64,000 nt of DNA from Heliopora coerulea (taxonomy: Eukaryota; Cnidaria; Anthozoa; Scleralcyonacea; Helioporidae). A model generated the notes under the pieces. The model worked only from the letters and a program-made list of their open reading frames with translations, was not told the DNA's origin and made no database searches. A program made the translations under genes and the position numbers. The stretch spans positions 1,094,501-1,158,500 of the forward strand of contig JASJOG010000045.1 in assembly GCA_030142905.1 (NCBI GenBank). The letters run 5' to 3'. Shown here piece by piece: positions 12,401 to 26,274 of this stretch; positions within the stretch are counted from its first letter, which is position 1, and every line of letters starts with the position of its first letter.

Positions 12401-15400
12401 ATAAGCCATGGTAGGACTGGTTGTTAGTTGACGCTTTAATTCGTGAAGTTCAATTCGTTGGCGGAGTGGCGAGTGAGATCTCGATGCGGGCTGTGATGGC
12501 AGAGAAATCGTAGATGAAACGGGAAACATAGTTGACCATACCGAGGAAACTTCTCAGTTCTGCTGAGTTAGCTGGTGTGGTAGCATCTTTTATTGCTTGA
12601 ACTTTCTTTGGGTCAGGTGACATTCCTGCTGGACCAAACGTGTAGCCAAAGAAGTCGAGATGATCTTCATCAAAGACACGTTTGTGTGGATTTAGAGTGA
12701 GTCCTTTCTCGTTCAAACGTTGAAAGGCTTCTCAATGCCAGGGTGCAGTCGTGTTCTACTGTTGTTTTCCAAAATGATGTCATTGCTGATGTTCAAAGCA
12801 CTATGAACACCTTCAAGGTCTCGTTGAATGGCATGTTGAAAGATTTCAGAAGCCGATGAAGTGTCAAAGTTTAATCTCTTGTATCTCTTAATTGAGACCC
12901 TTATGATTAGTGAAGGTCGTTATATATCTTAATTCCGGCGCCAAGACTAAGTTGGTGCAAGACTAAAAGTTTGCTGAATTTTTTGGCACCATTTAGTGAG
13001 TTGATAATGTAATCGACGGTGGGTGAGGGATGGCGTTCTTGGCGAATGGCGCGATTTGGGAGGCGTACGCATAAGCGCACGGGACCGATTTCAACTGGGG
13101 GGCTTAGGCCTGCTGCCTGAAAATTTTCTGCGTCGCCCAAATTTTCAAAATGAACCAACCCACAAAGTCATACCTTCAACAACGCAGACATGAACTTCGT
13201 TTGGATTCTTAGGTTTTGGTACGGCTACAATCGGGCATACCCACGATGTTGGGCTTGTTGCATCTTCGATGATGTCATTTTCTTCTAATCGCTTCAATTC
13301 TGCGGCAACTTTGTTTTGCAAATAAAAAGGCATTCTTCTCTCTGGTTGCGTGACTGGTGGTACATCGGGGTCAATGTGGAGCTTTATTTCGACGTCGCGC
13401 ATCTTTTCAACGCCTTCGAGAAGGTGTTAATATTGCGTTATTACAGCACGGGTTTTGGCAGACGTGGCTGTTGCTAGGTATTTGGCATTGGCGGCGTAGA
13501 CTTTGGTGTTTTAGCTGGAGATTGTTCATTCGATTGTGAGATTTTTTTGTGGTGTTTTCTTGACCGAGTTGACATTGAACTTAATGAGGTCAAGTTCCTG
13601 AGCGATTTTGTAGCTGGGAAGAGAACCATACTTCTTTGACAACATAAAACGTGGCGGAAGTCATCCGGCGGCGGGATTCCACTTCTGTGATGAAAGTGCG
13701 AAGAACGGGCAATGGAATTTTGCCACCATAAGCGTATATTTTAGTCTGCGTTTTTGGAGCTTCATTTGGTGTACTATTCCCGTGTTCTGCAGTTTGATAC
13801 AAGCATTTCATCGAAAACGTTGATAGAAGCACCGGCGTCAACTATGAACTTGAAGTTTACATTGTTTATTTTAATCTTGGCTCGAGGTAGATTCACATCA
13901 GTACACTATTTTCGGGTTTAGTGTCGGTTTTCGTAATTCGTTTTGCAGAAGTATAACCATTAATCAGAACCGGAGCTTGACGGGCTATCTTGACGACCAA
14001 CGTTTCTTACAGTTTTCTCCTTTCGACTACGATAACTTGGTGGTGTTGTTGTGGAACGACACATCTTGGCGTGATGTCCAAGACGATTGCAATTTCGACA
14101 TGGTGTTCCTCTGATTGGACATAGGTTATCAACGTGCGGCCTCGAATTTCCACAGTTGCAACACTTAGATGTGAATTGGCAGTCGCTGGTGCGACGGTCA
14201 CTTATGTTTCGATGTTAAGGAACACGTAATTTGTCCGTTGGCCTTCCGTCTGATCAACGACGACTGGTGTTTTGATATGTTGTATTGTGCTGGTTCTGAT
14301 TACGGCGACGGCGTTCATTCGATCTATCGTCAGGTATGGCAAGAGCCGCAAAGTCTTGCCTTGAAACTGCAAGAGTGTTTTCCATGTGTGAAACTAGTTT
14401 CACGGAGTTTTCCAGGACGTGATCGTGTTCAAGTAATTTTGCGAGTGTCATGTCGTCATTTCGTAGAGCGGCTTCACGAAGTTTTGTTGACAGGCATCGT
14501 TGAATAGCCTGAGCTCGGATTTCGTTGTCAGTGTCGGTAAATTGACAAGTGGAGTCGACTCTGGGAGGCAAAGACAAGTGTAAAATTGACCCACGCTTTC
14601 ATCATCAAATTGTTGAGGAAGTCGGAATTTATTTATTTCAAATGTGCGATTCTTCTTTGGCGAAAAATGATCTATGATAATGAGAAGCTGTGAGGTAGTT
14701 GTGCAGTCTTTTGCGTCTCCGGCATTAGAATGGTGGTTAAATAGTTGGCGAACGGCTTCTCCAGTGCAGAATAACAGCAACGCGCGCTTTTGATGATCAT
14801 CCCCGAGTTCTGTAGCGGTTATGTATGCCTCGAGGCGTTTCTTCCACCTGTCCCAGCGAATTTCCACGTTATTTGGATCGTGTACGTCAAATGGTGCAGC
14901 AGGAGGCGCTTGAAAAAGGTTTGCCATCAGAGAAATTTGCTATATCCATTTCGTCAATATAATGTCCTAATCAATCGTGATACTAAATCATACGTTCACT
15001 GCCCGCCAGGGTTGCCACTCGGGTTTTTTGCATTTCACCAAATCGGAGCCTAAATTTCACCAAATGCCCGTTTGCATTATAGAGCCTGGGTACGAGATTG
15101 CGTTTTTATTGGATATCAACTGCTAAATGATAACAAACCTGTAGACAGCGCTTACGAAGCAAATTTGATAATTTTATTGATAAATAAACTCAAACAAGCT
15201 TTTTTGTCAAATTTGTCAAAGTCAAATTTGGAGATTTTCCACAATTTAAACAATGTAATAGAAAATGTAAAAATTTTTAAAATGGCGGCTTTTTCTCCAC
15301 GAACGATGGTATTATGATAGACCTACCATGACGTATTGTTTGAAACCCTTGACCGAACCGCTAACCACTAATTTGATTGTTTTTCTCCGCGAGTCTGGCT

Positions 15401-18400
15401 TTCTCCATGATTTTTCGTCATACTCCGTGACAGTTGTGGGCCATCTTACAAGTCAGCATTTTCATTTTTTCAGTAAGATGTATGTAGAAGTTAATGAACT
15501 TTTGAATAATAAAGAATAAAGTAGTGAAATTTCACCAAATTTGGTCAATTTCACATTTCCTTCACCAGATCACCAGACTCAGTCCGATTTCACCAGGTTT
15601 GGTGAAAAATCACCAGGAGTGGCAACCTTGCTGCCCGCCTTGTTTCCCTGTCGTCCCCGTATTCCTGCATTGGTTAATCATTAACTCAACACTACATGGC
15701 CTCGCAAGGGTTTGTAGCGCATGGAGAATAGATCGACGTTGGTTCCCCCCCCAGACTGCCGTTGCCCCAACGTTCCAGGCGTTGCATCCACCAACGGGCG
15801 ATTTGAAATTACTTCAATGATTGAAATAAGCACCTAACATCCACAGAATGGAACATCCGTGCATAATTTAAATGGTTCCCAAAATTTAAGAAGCACGCAA
15901 ATATTGATAGGAAATCACCTGCGGCCGCCAAATATATTTCTCGGGGCTTTCGGCACCTTGGATGTATCTGGCTTAAAGCCTCCGTTCTCGGTTTTTATCT
16001 TTTATTTGTTTGATATTTAATATAGCTTTATAGAGAAAAGGCCTATCATTATATATGATTATATATTGTATATTAATTGTCCTGAACAGATGGACATATG
16101 TATATATGTACAGGTGTTTGTACCCAATAAAATACCTCACAGGAAATGATGTCATTCTTATCAATAAGTTAGTCGTTATTCTATGCTCGACAAAGTACAT
16201 TTTACTCCTTTTGCCGTCCATTACCAAAAAACATACTATCATTAACGCCAACCTCGAACTCATTACCGCGAAAATACATTTATTTTGTTCAATTAACATT
16301 CATTAGCGTAGATACGCAACCATTTACATCAAACGGCATTCCACATCGCCAACAGACGACCATTAACACTATTCTACTACACATTAGAGATAATAAAATT
16401 TCAGTTAGGCAAGATATTTCTCTTGCGTAATTGAAAACTTATCATCTCTAATGTATAGTAGAATGGTTTTAATGGCCGTCTGTTGGCGCTATGGAATGCC
16501 CTTTGATGCAAAAGGTTGCGAATCTACGCTAGTGAATGTCAATTGAATAAAATATATGTTTGCGTTAATGAGTTTGAGGTTGGCGCTAATGATAGTATAT
16601 TTTCTGGTAATGAATACAATTAACTAGGCTATCAACTTTTAGGACGAAGTACAAACAGCACCGCCGTGCTTTCTAAAATAGAACTTCCACCGACTTCTAC
16701 GCAAAAGTACTCACCATATTCATCAACACTACTGGTTCATTTGCATATCGACCGTTAGACTCTCCTCCAAGTTGAGTTTGCGCGTGTGAGTGTTGTCTAA
16801 CAGCGACTTGGTCATGATTACGATTTAGCTGTAAAATAAGTGGCAATGGTTGGCAAAATAATGAACGATGAACCATCAATTTAACTAAACTAGAAAGCTG
16901 CCCAGAGATTTACACGAAAAGGCATTTCGAGATAATGAAATTTTTCTTACGAATGTTATTAATACCAAGTACTGTAGGAGGTCATTTTTGAAGTCCCCTT
17001 GCTTGAGTATTAGGTTAATCGAACTCCAAATCTCTGGTTATTTAGAAAATATCTACCGGATGGTAGCAGACTCAATTCTAATAAACTTAACTTTGTAATC
17101 GAGAGATCAACTTTGATTAAAAAGACCTGGAGTTTGTCGGCCGACATTCAATACATTTATAAGTCATTCTCCGATGAAAATTCAACCTTCTATTTTTTAA
17201 AATAATCTTGAAAATATCATGGCAATTAGAAATCAGGCGAAGTTTCATCTTCAAATTCGATTACGTAAACGTATCTTACGTGTAAAGTTTGAATTTTAGG
17301 AGTTGCTGTTAAAAGGCCGAGTTGGGAAGAAATAACTCGAGAGCTCCCTCATCATATCCTCAGTAAGCTTATTTTTTAATTTTTTTATTGCTGAGGCTAT
17401 GACATTAAAACTTCAGTTTTAAGCAACCTTGCTACGTTTTTCAACTCTTATGATGGCGTCCAAAATTCAAACTTCCCACATACACTGTGACCTTTATTTT
17501 TATGTGCTTGGCGATGAAACTTCGCATGCTTACTTATTTAGGGGATATCTTAAAATTATTTTAAAAAGGTGGCATGTGGATTATTCATCGGAGAACCACT
17601 TTAAAGGTACTTCAGATACAGCGATGATATTGTCACCTTAGTGAATAATGGAACAATTTTTGAGAATTGTAGCTCATGGTGACAACTCATTTAGTTATTT
17701 TCAAATGCTTAGGACTTGTGGGAGTTTTCAAATGCTAAGAACGTGGGAGTTAGGGTCGAGTGGGTGAATCCTTTGATATATAAAAATGAGTATTTATAAT
17801 CGCTTCAACGTTTACCTTGCACTCATTTTTTCATCTGTAAAAAGCCTAAGTATTAAGGTGCCTCCCTAGCATATTGTTGACGAGGGATTGGTAGCTAGAT
17901 ATGGCTCCGCATTTTTGCCTAGAGGGCGATCTTGAAAAATTTTTGTTCTGTCACGACAGCATCATCCGTGCTAATGCAAATAAAAAATTTTCGGACCTAT
18001 TCTAAGGTGAATTTTGCTAAAACTCAGTAAATAAAGCAAACAAAGTATAGATAACCTATCAAAATTTTCAATTTTTTTTCGTAGAACAGAACAATCTACG
18101 AAATTTATTGCAACAAATCTGTCCTGACAATCATCACAAATAATTTGCTTTTACTTTTTCCTTCAGTAGAATATCAATCACGATATCAGTTTTCAGACAA
18201 ATTTGCTGAAGAAAACTGAACAAATGTCATATTTTTATGACACTTCTATATTATTATACAAAAGATAGTAATTTCCGTAAATAAAGATCACACTAATCGC
18301 AATATGTAGAATTGGCTGGTAGATCTGTTGGGGGCAAATAAAGCTTATCACTATTTTCAATAAGTTTCATCTTCGAAATTGCACTCTGTTTCGTATATAG

Positions 18401-21400
18401 TTTCGGGCAAACGAAGCAGAAATTTCAGAATTAAAATATTTTACCTCAGTATCATGCGAATGGACAATTGACCTTCGAAAAAACAAGTTGGTGACGGTCT
18501 CGAAAACGAAAAATACATATACTCCAGCCACCACAAGAAGAAATTTCCACAGAAAACTTTTATCCTCATCTTCGTGAAATGAACCAGAGTGACTTTCACC
18601 ATGCCCCTTGTGAAGTCCGGCTGCCTGAAATAGAGACGGAAACGTAAAACAAGTTGACAATCGTTACGAAAACTGTCTTTGTAGATTGTGTGACCAAGTC
18701 GGAATTTTCCAGAACATCCTAGTATTCAGCTATAATGAACATTCTAGAACACTGCTACACAATCAGGTCTATTTTAAGAGTTTGCTGTAATCTCGTTTAA
18801 ATAGAATAGTCATGTAATGTTTCCTAAAATAGTAACTTATGGAAGGTTCTAGAGGGTTGTAAAATTAGTATAAATAGCAGCGCGCTATTCACAGAAGAGT
18901 TGTTGTTGTTGAAGTCTGAGTGCAATACAGTGATCTTGAGAGGATTAAACCAAATTGTTATCGTCACCAGCAATCTTGCGTCCGATCTCTTATTAAGCCT
19001 GCTCTACAACGATACTCGCGTAACAACAATGAAATAAGTGCTAAGTCACTATATAAGTTCCGACGGCTGTTTTTGGAAAAATCATTCGAATCCGAAGTGA
19101 GTAAATATACTGCTTGTTGACCTCACTTTTCTGTTAGTAGTATTTCATTTGGCCTTTCCGAATTCTAAGTGAGCATTGCGCAAATCCTCGATGACATCTT
19201 GTCTTAGTTTTCTCTCCTGTCTAAAAAGTTTTCAGACATTTTGAATTTGGAAAGTTTGAGATTTCTTTGACAGCTTTGTCCTGGATTAGCTCTTTTTCTT
19301 CTTTTGGTTGCGTTTAAAGCATTTTTACTGCACATCTTTTTGTTGATATTTAGTTTAATTTACAACATTAAGTCAAACGTTTCGGGTCTGAGCTGGCGTA
19401 AACAGTGCCAGATTAAGGTATCGCGGAGCCTCCTCCATTAAAAATCAAGGGCCCGCAAAAGAGTCTGCATTACACATTTTTTAATATAATATAATATTAG
19501 TAAGCACTAATAAACTATAATAATGTCGATGCGTACTTTAACAGCAATATGATAAATCATATGTTAAATCCTTGGTAACATACATTGTATAATACGTTTT
19601 TTGTAATTCTTTTATGCTACGACGCGGGGCCTCAGGTCATGGCCTACTAGGCTTATGCCTTAATCTGGCACTGGGCGTATATTGACACTGTTCCCCTCGT
19701 TAATAAACTAGTCAGATCGCAAAGTTTCCATTTGAAGTCATCTCAACAGCATGGTCATACCTTGATGACATAATATTTACACCTGCTACATAACTTCAAA
19801 CAAAACTCTCACTTACATGAACTTTAACTCACAGTCGCGTACCGTGACCGATTTAATTGTGCGGGCTACAGCCTGTTTTACCATAGGGCTTTACCGACTG
19901 ATCTAGCTTCGTTTGCCGACCAACCTTGCCTGTTATACCGACCAACCTAGCATCTTTTACTCAACCAACCTAACGTCTTTTATTGACCAACGTTTTTGTT
20001 GACCAACGTTGTGTCTTTTGCCAACGATCCTTGCCTTTTCAGCACTTCAAGTAATACTTCTCTATTATATAAGAAGTCAACTTTTTTTCACACAGAACTG
20101 TTGTGACCATTTTGTTGACGTCATGATGACGTCACAAAACTCACAATTGCATATCACCAAACAATAGAACCTTGCTCACATATATCACAGGTTATCGTGG
20201 TTGGTTCTGAAATCTGTGAGGCCCTATGAATATTTACTTTGATTCTAACCTTTCTTAGCAGCACATGAATGTCTGTGAAACTACATAAGCCTAAACACTC
20301 TTACGCTATGGATTTTAACTGTTTGGCGACTGTATGAATTATTAAAAAACTGTGTAAAGAACGTGCAACGAACAAGTTTATTATGAGTAAAGAACGTTAT
20401 TATGAATAAATTCTGATGAGAATTAATGTAGAGGGTAAGAGTATACTACAAACAATACACAATTTTCACGATCCGTAGGTGTAACATGGTAACGTTAGTA
20501 TCTTTATTTAAGTAACCGGGTGCGGTGTTCTAATAAATGAATTTAAAACATCAGCACTTATATAATTTACAATTTACATTATGGTAAATGGTTTGAACAG
20601 TTTTATTCACTTCGAACAGATCATCATCATTTTCTCCATAAACTGGAACCAAAAGATTGGTCACATATTTACTTACCAACGTTTGCAGAAGGTGATTCAG
20701 TCAACTTGCTATTGAAGAATCGAATATTAAATGTACCTCAATCCCATCACACCATATATTCACAGTAATTACTTTGGAGGGACGTCAATGAACGACACAT
20801 TACAAGACTAACTCCTGTATCATTACCCACGGTTTAGTGGTAACACTGGTTGTATGACTTTTGTGTCTTTGCTCATCTAGTATTTTAATCTGCTATATCT
20901 CGGTCAATACTTGTGTCGTAGTTTTTCGACACTGCTTTTTCTTATTATTAAGTCTACTCCTTTTCATGCGAACAGCACGTGATGACACATAAGCTGTCAT
21001 GTGCAAAGTTGGGTATAACATTAACTAAACACAACAGTGACCTACAAACTAACAACAGGATTTATGTATAGTTTTACTTCCAATTTTTAGTTTCATTTAA
21101 AATAATTCTGAATATTGCTTTTAAGAAAATTGTTTAATAATTACAATATTAGGGGAAAATTGGTTAAATTTGTTTCATAGCCCATCTGTATTCCCTCCAG
21201 CCCACCCTAGTAATTACTTTACGACGAGTCCCTTACCAAAAAGTGAAAAATTTGTCCAAAGCTTTTGGGCATAAAATTACAGCGAATCGTTTTTTTATTT
21301 GATAGTTTACTATGTAAAAACGTACCATGTAAAACTAAACTGTGCAAAATATAAAAAAATTTCCCATTTGTTTTTTGCATTTTCGATTTATTGTATTTAG

Positions 21401-22774
21401 CTTTTCCTATTTTTTTTCTAAAACCCATATTGAATGTTTGTTTCTTGAATTGTTAACCGCATGTCTTGATTAATTGTATTATTTATGACAAATAATAGAC
21501 GAAAGTCCATAAACTAAATCCTTACATGAGGTAAAAGGTGTAACAGGGAATCTCCCACCAATGTACCAACAGCTAAAGCGATGAGGAACACGATTACTTT
21601 GTTGTAAGCTACTGTGTTCACGAAAGGTATGACCATGACTCCTGTTACTGAACACAGACTTACAACGACAGCAGCAGCGAAGCCATAGCTCCAAACTAAA
21701 AAAAAAGGAACAGAACCGAATGTATCAACATGACGCCTTAAGAGCTGTGGTTTTGAACTCAACTAAAAGTTACCAGATCATAGTATATATGTATATATAT
21801 ATACATTAGCGTGGATACATATACAGTTGCGTAACCAGGAATTTGAAAGTTGGAGGGGCAGGGAAAATTTTAGACAAATGTACCAACAAGACGTTAGCAA
21901 TGTACCGACAAATATTAAGGAAAAATCAAAATTAACAAAACCGAGGGAAAGAAAATTTGAAATTCGATAAAACAATAAACGATTTCTGCTTTGCTAGCTC
22001 TGGTTAGTATAACATGAAATATGCCAACATATCTTCTTTTTTGGCAATCACCGCTGCCACAACCATTTTGTCCAGAGGGTTGACTGGATCTATCATTTTT
22101 GTCGATTAAAAAAACAAAACAAAACAAAACAGAATTCCTTATGAACATTTTGTATTGAACGTCTTTCCCTTACTTGATTCTCGCCAGAGCTTACCTGTAT
22201 TTAACAATTTTTTAATTTGATAATTCAAACGCAAACGGAATCCGCAACAGACAGTCTTAACGTACCGACAAATGAACTGGATGTACCGGCAGACCAAATC
22301 AGGACGAAAGCGGAGGGCCAACTGCCCCCTTCCCCCCTTGGCTACGCTAATGTACATATATACAGATATGCAAATAACACAATGTAGTAGAATGTCGCTT
22401 AAAAGTTTGTAGCTGCTACTCCAAGTTTCACGCGGATGCGACCTTCAGGTCTGAAGTCTACATTCTACTACATTTAAGCTCTGCCTCACAATGTATTGAG
22501 CACTTGTCGATACGTTGTAAACAATCTTACCTCAATTTTATCAGAATTATTGACTTACAATTAGCAGTCGAGTGTAAATGTCATAATGCTCATATATATA
22601 CACACATATATACATATATACATATATATGTATGTATGTATGTGTGTATGGATGGATGGATGCATGCATGCATGTACGTGCTTTATCGGGTCTAAAACAC
22701 TTGGCTATCGTCTCGTGTTTTAAATCCCGATAAAGCACTCCCGTTCGGTTTTTAAATATTACACACACACATAC

Positions 22775-22826
<52 letters not shown>

Positions 22827-24215
22827 TGGGGATCAAAAGTCTGAATCCAGTCGTATTTTTTCCCTCAATGTAGGATAAATCATGTTTCATGTGGAGAAAA
22901 ATTAATTTATTGATTTACACATGCGTATTTTTATCAGTAAATGTTTCCACTTGCCTTCCTTTTAATTTTTGAGTTATTTAACACACGCTGTAATTTATAT
23001 AAAGCCTCTATGATGTGTAGCTGGACCAAAGATGGCAAAAGAGCTCAGCGAAAGAATAAGAGGTCAAATAATTGCACTGAGTAATGAAGGTTTTTCACAG
23101 CGCAAAATTACTGAAAAGATAGGGGTTTCAAAGGGTGCTGTGCAGTGAACTTTGGAAAGGTTTCAAGAAACAAAATCCTATTCTACAAAATCAAGATATG
23201 GAAGGCCAAGAGCTACCACTTTCAAGGAGGATCAGTACATTAAGACAACTTCCTTACGTAACATAATTGCAACGGCTGGTAACATTCAATCAATAGTTAA
23301 TGAAACTTGAGAAAAAACAATAAGCAGATCAACAGTGAAAAGGAGACTAAATGCATGTGGTGTACATGGAAGAGTGGCTGTCTGAAAACCATTCCTAAGA
23401 TCCCGAAACAAACGGAAACGGTGGCTATGGGCCAGAAAATACCAACATTACACTAAAGAAGATTGGAAAAGTTTTCTTTTCGCTTATGAATCAAAATTTG
23501 AAATATACGAAAATAACCGTCGCATTTATGTTAGACGTAGAAAGAATGAGAGATTTATAAATTCTTGCCTCAAGCCAACAGTTTAACATGGTAGTGGGAA
23601 CATTCAGGTTTGGGGTTCCTTTAGTTATAATGGTGTTGGCGATCTTTACAGAATTAAGAACACTCTTACAAAGCAAAAATATCACTCCATCCTTCAAAGA
23701 CGAGCCATACCATCTGGCTTAAGATTGTGCGGAAGGGGTTTTGTGTTGCAACAAGATAATGATCCGAAACACACTTCTCACATGTGTAAAAATTATTTAA
23801 GAAGAAAGGAATAGAAAGGTGATCTGGTCGTTATGGATTTTCCTCCTCAATCTCTGGATCTAAACCCTATTGAGAATTTATAGGAACATTTGAAACAAGA
23901 GAAAGTGAAACATAATCTCACAAGTAAAGAGAACTTATGGGATGTCCTTAATCAATGCTGGAATAACCTTAAGCCAGCAGTACTCAGAAATCTTGTTGAC
24001 TCTATGCCAGGAAGAGTTAAAGCTGTTTTAAGAGCAAAAGGAGGTCACACAAAATAATAAAGTAATGTTTACTTGGCTAGTACAATGTAATCAATTCCAA
24101 TGTTGATGTAAATGCTAAAGTTATGCGCATATAGTGCTGTGTTGTGTGAAAATATATTGTATATCAATAAAAGACAAAAGCATATTGACTGGACTCAGAC
24201 TTTTGACCCCCACTG

Positions 24216-24250
<35 letters not shown>

Positions 24251-26181
24251 ACAGCAAATTGCAAAAATTATGGCACAAACATATGAACATATGAACATAT
24301 CAAGACCACTGTATCTTCATTTTATTCTCATTTCTACAGTCAGTGAAGATATGCTATGTGTTTATTGGTACTTTCTTTGGTCAGTCTAATCTATTAAAGT
24401 AGATTTAAGTATTCACAGTAAAAACATCAGCTATGGATTGACCAAGCGGAAAACGTAATCTCAAGAGGAATATCAAAGTCCAGCAAAATATCTTTACGAA
24501 AGCCATCGAGTCGGACACAGAAGTAAAATCATAATATTTAATAAAGTTCTAACGTTTCGTTGTATTCATCACAACATCATCAGAGAATAATCTACATAAC
24601 TGCCTAAAACCTAAGTATATAGTTACAGGGTGTAATAATATTCATGCATTAACCAATCAGAGGACGTACTAAAAATAAAAGTTACAGGTATGAGTAACAC
24701 TAACAGCATGGAAGAGTAAAGAAGAAATTACAAAAGGAAAAGTGGTGCTGAGCCAATATTGGCATTTAAAGAGGGTTTAAGATTGCTAATGAGTAGACTT
24801 TCACGTAAGAGAAGTTCGAACTCAAAAGGACAAGAAGAAAGGATTTTAAAATCATCGAAGGAGACTGGGTGATCCGTGTCACGGTGGTGTGAAAGAATAC
24901 TGGTGAGGGGAGGGTTAGTGCGCTTTTTACCTGTGAGAGGTAAGAATCCCATATGGTCAGATACGCGTGTATGGAGGTGCCGGATAATTTCTCCGACATA
25001 CGAAGCTCCGCAGCTTCGACACGTAAAATGATAAGCTACATGCGATCTTAAGCGTAGAGGAATCTTGTCATCAAAAGAGAAAAAATGTAAAAGTCTAACT
25101 GACGGGTGAGCAACACACCTGATGTTGATGTGAGGAAAAGCAGATGAGAAAAGTTTTTTTATCTGAGTTCGGATATGAGAGAAATGTTGCCCAGTAAATG
25201 GTAAAGAGAGGTAAACAACACGTTTGGGAGCCGTAAGCAATTTAGCTGATTTGGAGAAGACTTTGTCTAGAAAGGAGGCGATACATCTGTCAAGAAGTTT
25301 TACTGGATAACCATGTCGAACTAGAAAAACTAAAACGCATTTTTACTAACAATGGTTATACCATTTACTGGGCAACATTTCTCTCATATCCGAACTCAGA
25401 TAAAAAAAACTTTTCTCATCTGCTTTTCCTCACATCAACATCAGGTGTGTTGCTCACCCGTCAGTTAGACTTTTACATTTTTTCTCTTTTAATGACAAGA
25501 TTCCTCTACGCTTAAGATCGCATGTAGCTTATCATTTTACGTGTCGAAGCTGCGGAGCTTCGTATGTCGGAGAAACTATCCGGCACCTCCATACACGCGT
25601 ATCTGACCATATGGGATTCTTACCTCTCACAGGTAAAAAGCGCACTAACCCTCCCCTCACCAGTATTCTTTCACACCACCGTGACACGGATCACCCAGTC
25701 TCCTTCGATGATTTTAAAATCCTTTCTTCTTGTCCTTTTGAGTTCGAACTTCTCTTACGTGAAAGTCTACTCATTAGCAATCTTAAACCCTCTTTAAATG
25801 CCAATATTGGCTCAGCACCACTTTTCCTTTTGTAATTTCTTCTTTACTCTTCCATGCTGTTAGTGTTACTCATACCTGTAACTTTTATTTTTAGTACGTC
25901 CTCTGATTGGTTAATGCATGAATATTATTACACCCTGTAACTATATACTTAGGTTTTAGGCAGTTATGTAGATTATTCTCTGATGATGTTGTGATGAATA
26001 CAACGAAACGTTAGAACTTTATTAAATATTATGATTTTACTTCTGTGTCCGACTCGATGGCTTTCGTAAAGATATTTTGCTGGACTTTGATATTCCTCTT
26101 GAGATTCACAGTTAAAGATTTACTTATAGGTGCTTTTTTTTACGATATGCTTATGTTTGCCAAAATTTATGCAAATTGCTG

Positions 26182-26274
<93 letters not shown>

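Larger units (their letters stand above)
10471..15696 (-). mobile_element. Ty3/gypsy LTR retrotransposon, decayed, with very short LTRs
   Basis: A complete but inactive element on the minus strand within intron 7 of the zinc transporter. Its LTRs are only 107-108 bp (10471-10578 and 14958-15696, the latter split by a 632-bp insertion). A 5-bp target duplication, tggcc, flanks it (10466-10470 and 15697-15701). The LTRs start TGT on the element strand and end ATA rather than the usual CA. A purine-rich tract (ggatggaaggga) directly precedes the 3' LTR. Between the LTRs, in order on the minus strand, are gag, zinc knuckles, protease, reverse transcriptase, RNase H and integrase, all broken by stops and frameshifts. 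No envelope gene is seen. The primer-binding site was not recognised. Confidence 0.92.
24420..26103. mobile_element. Penelope-like element pair A, head to head
   Basis: Two copies of one Penelope-like 3' part in inverted orientation: a longer minus-strand copy (about 24420-25330) and a 5'-truncated plus-strand copy (about 25361-26103). The 9-bp target duplication attcacagt (24411-24419 and 26104-26112) encloses both, so they inserted as one unit. The arms are nearly identical over about 740 bp. Each outer end carries a hammerhead ribozyme. The minus copy extends about 150 bp further inward than the plus copy. Confidence 0.88.
24252..26181. mobile_element. 237-bp MITE copy 1, interrupted by a Penelope pair
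   Basis: Ends cagcaaattgcaaaaatta and its inverse (right end gcaaattgctg), each next to TA. The MITE parts are 24252-24419 and 26113-26181. They add to 237 bp and match the uninterrupted 235-bp copy at 28715-28949 in order. The Penelope pair sits between. Confidence 0.88.
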
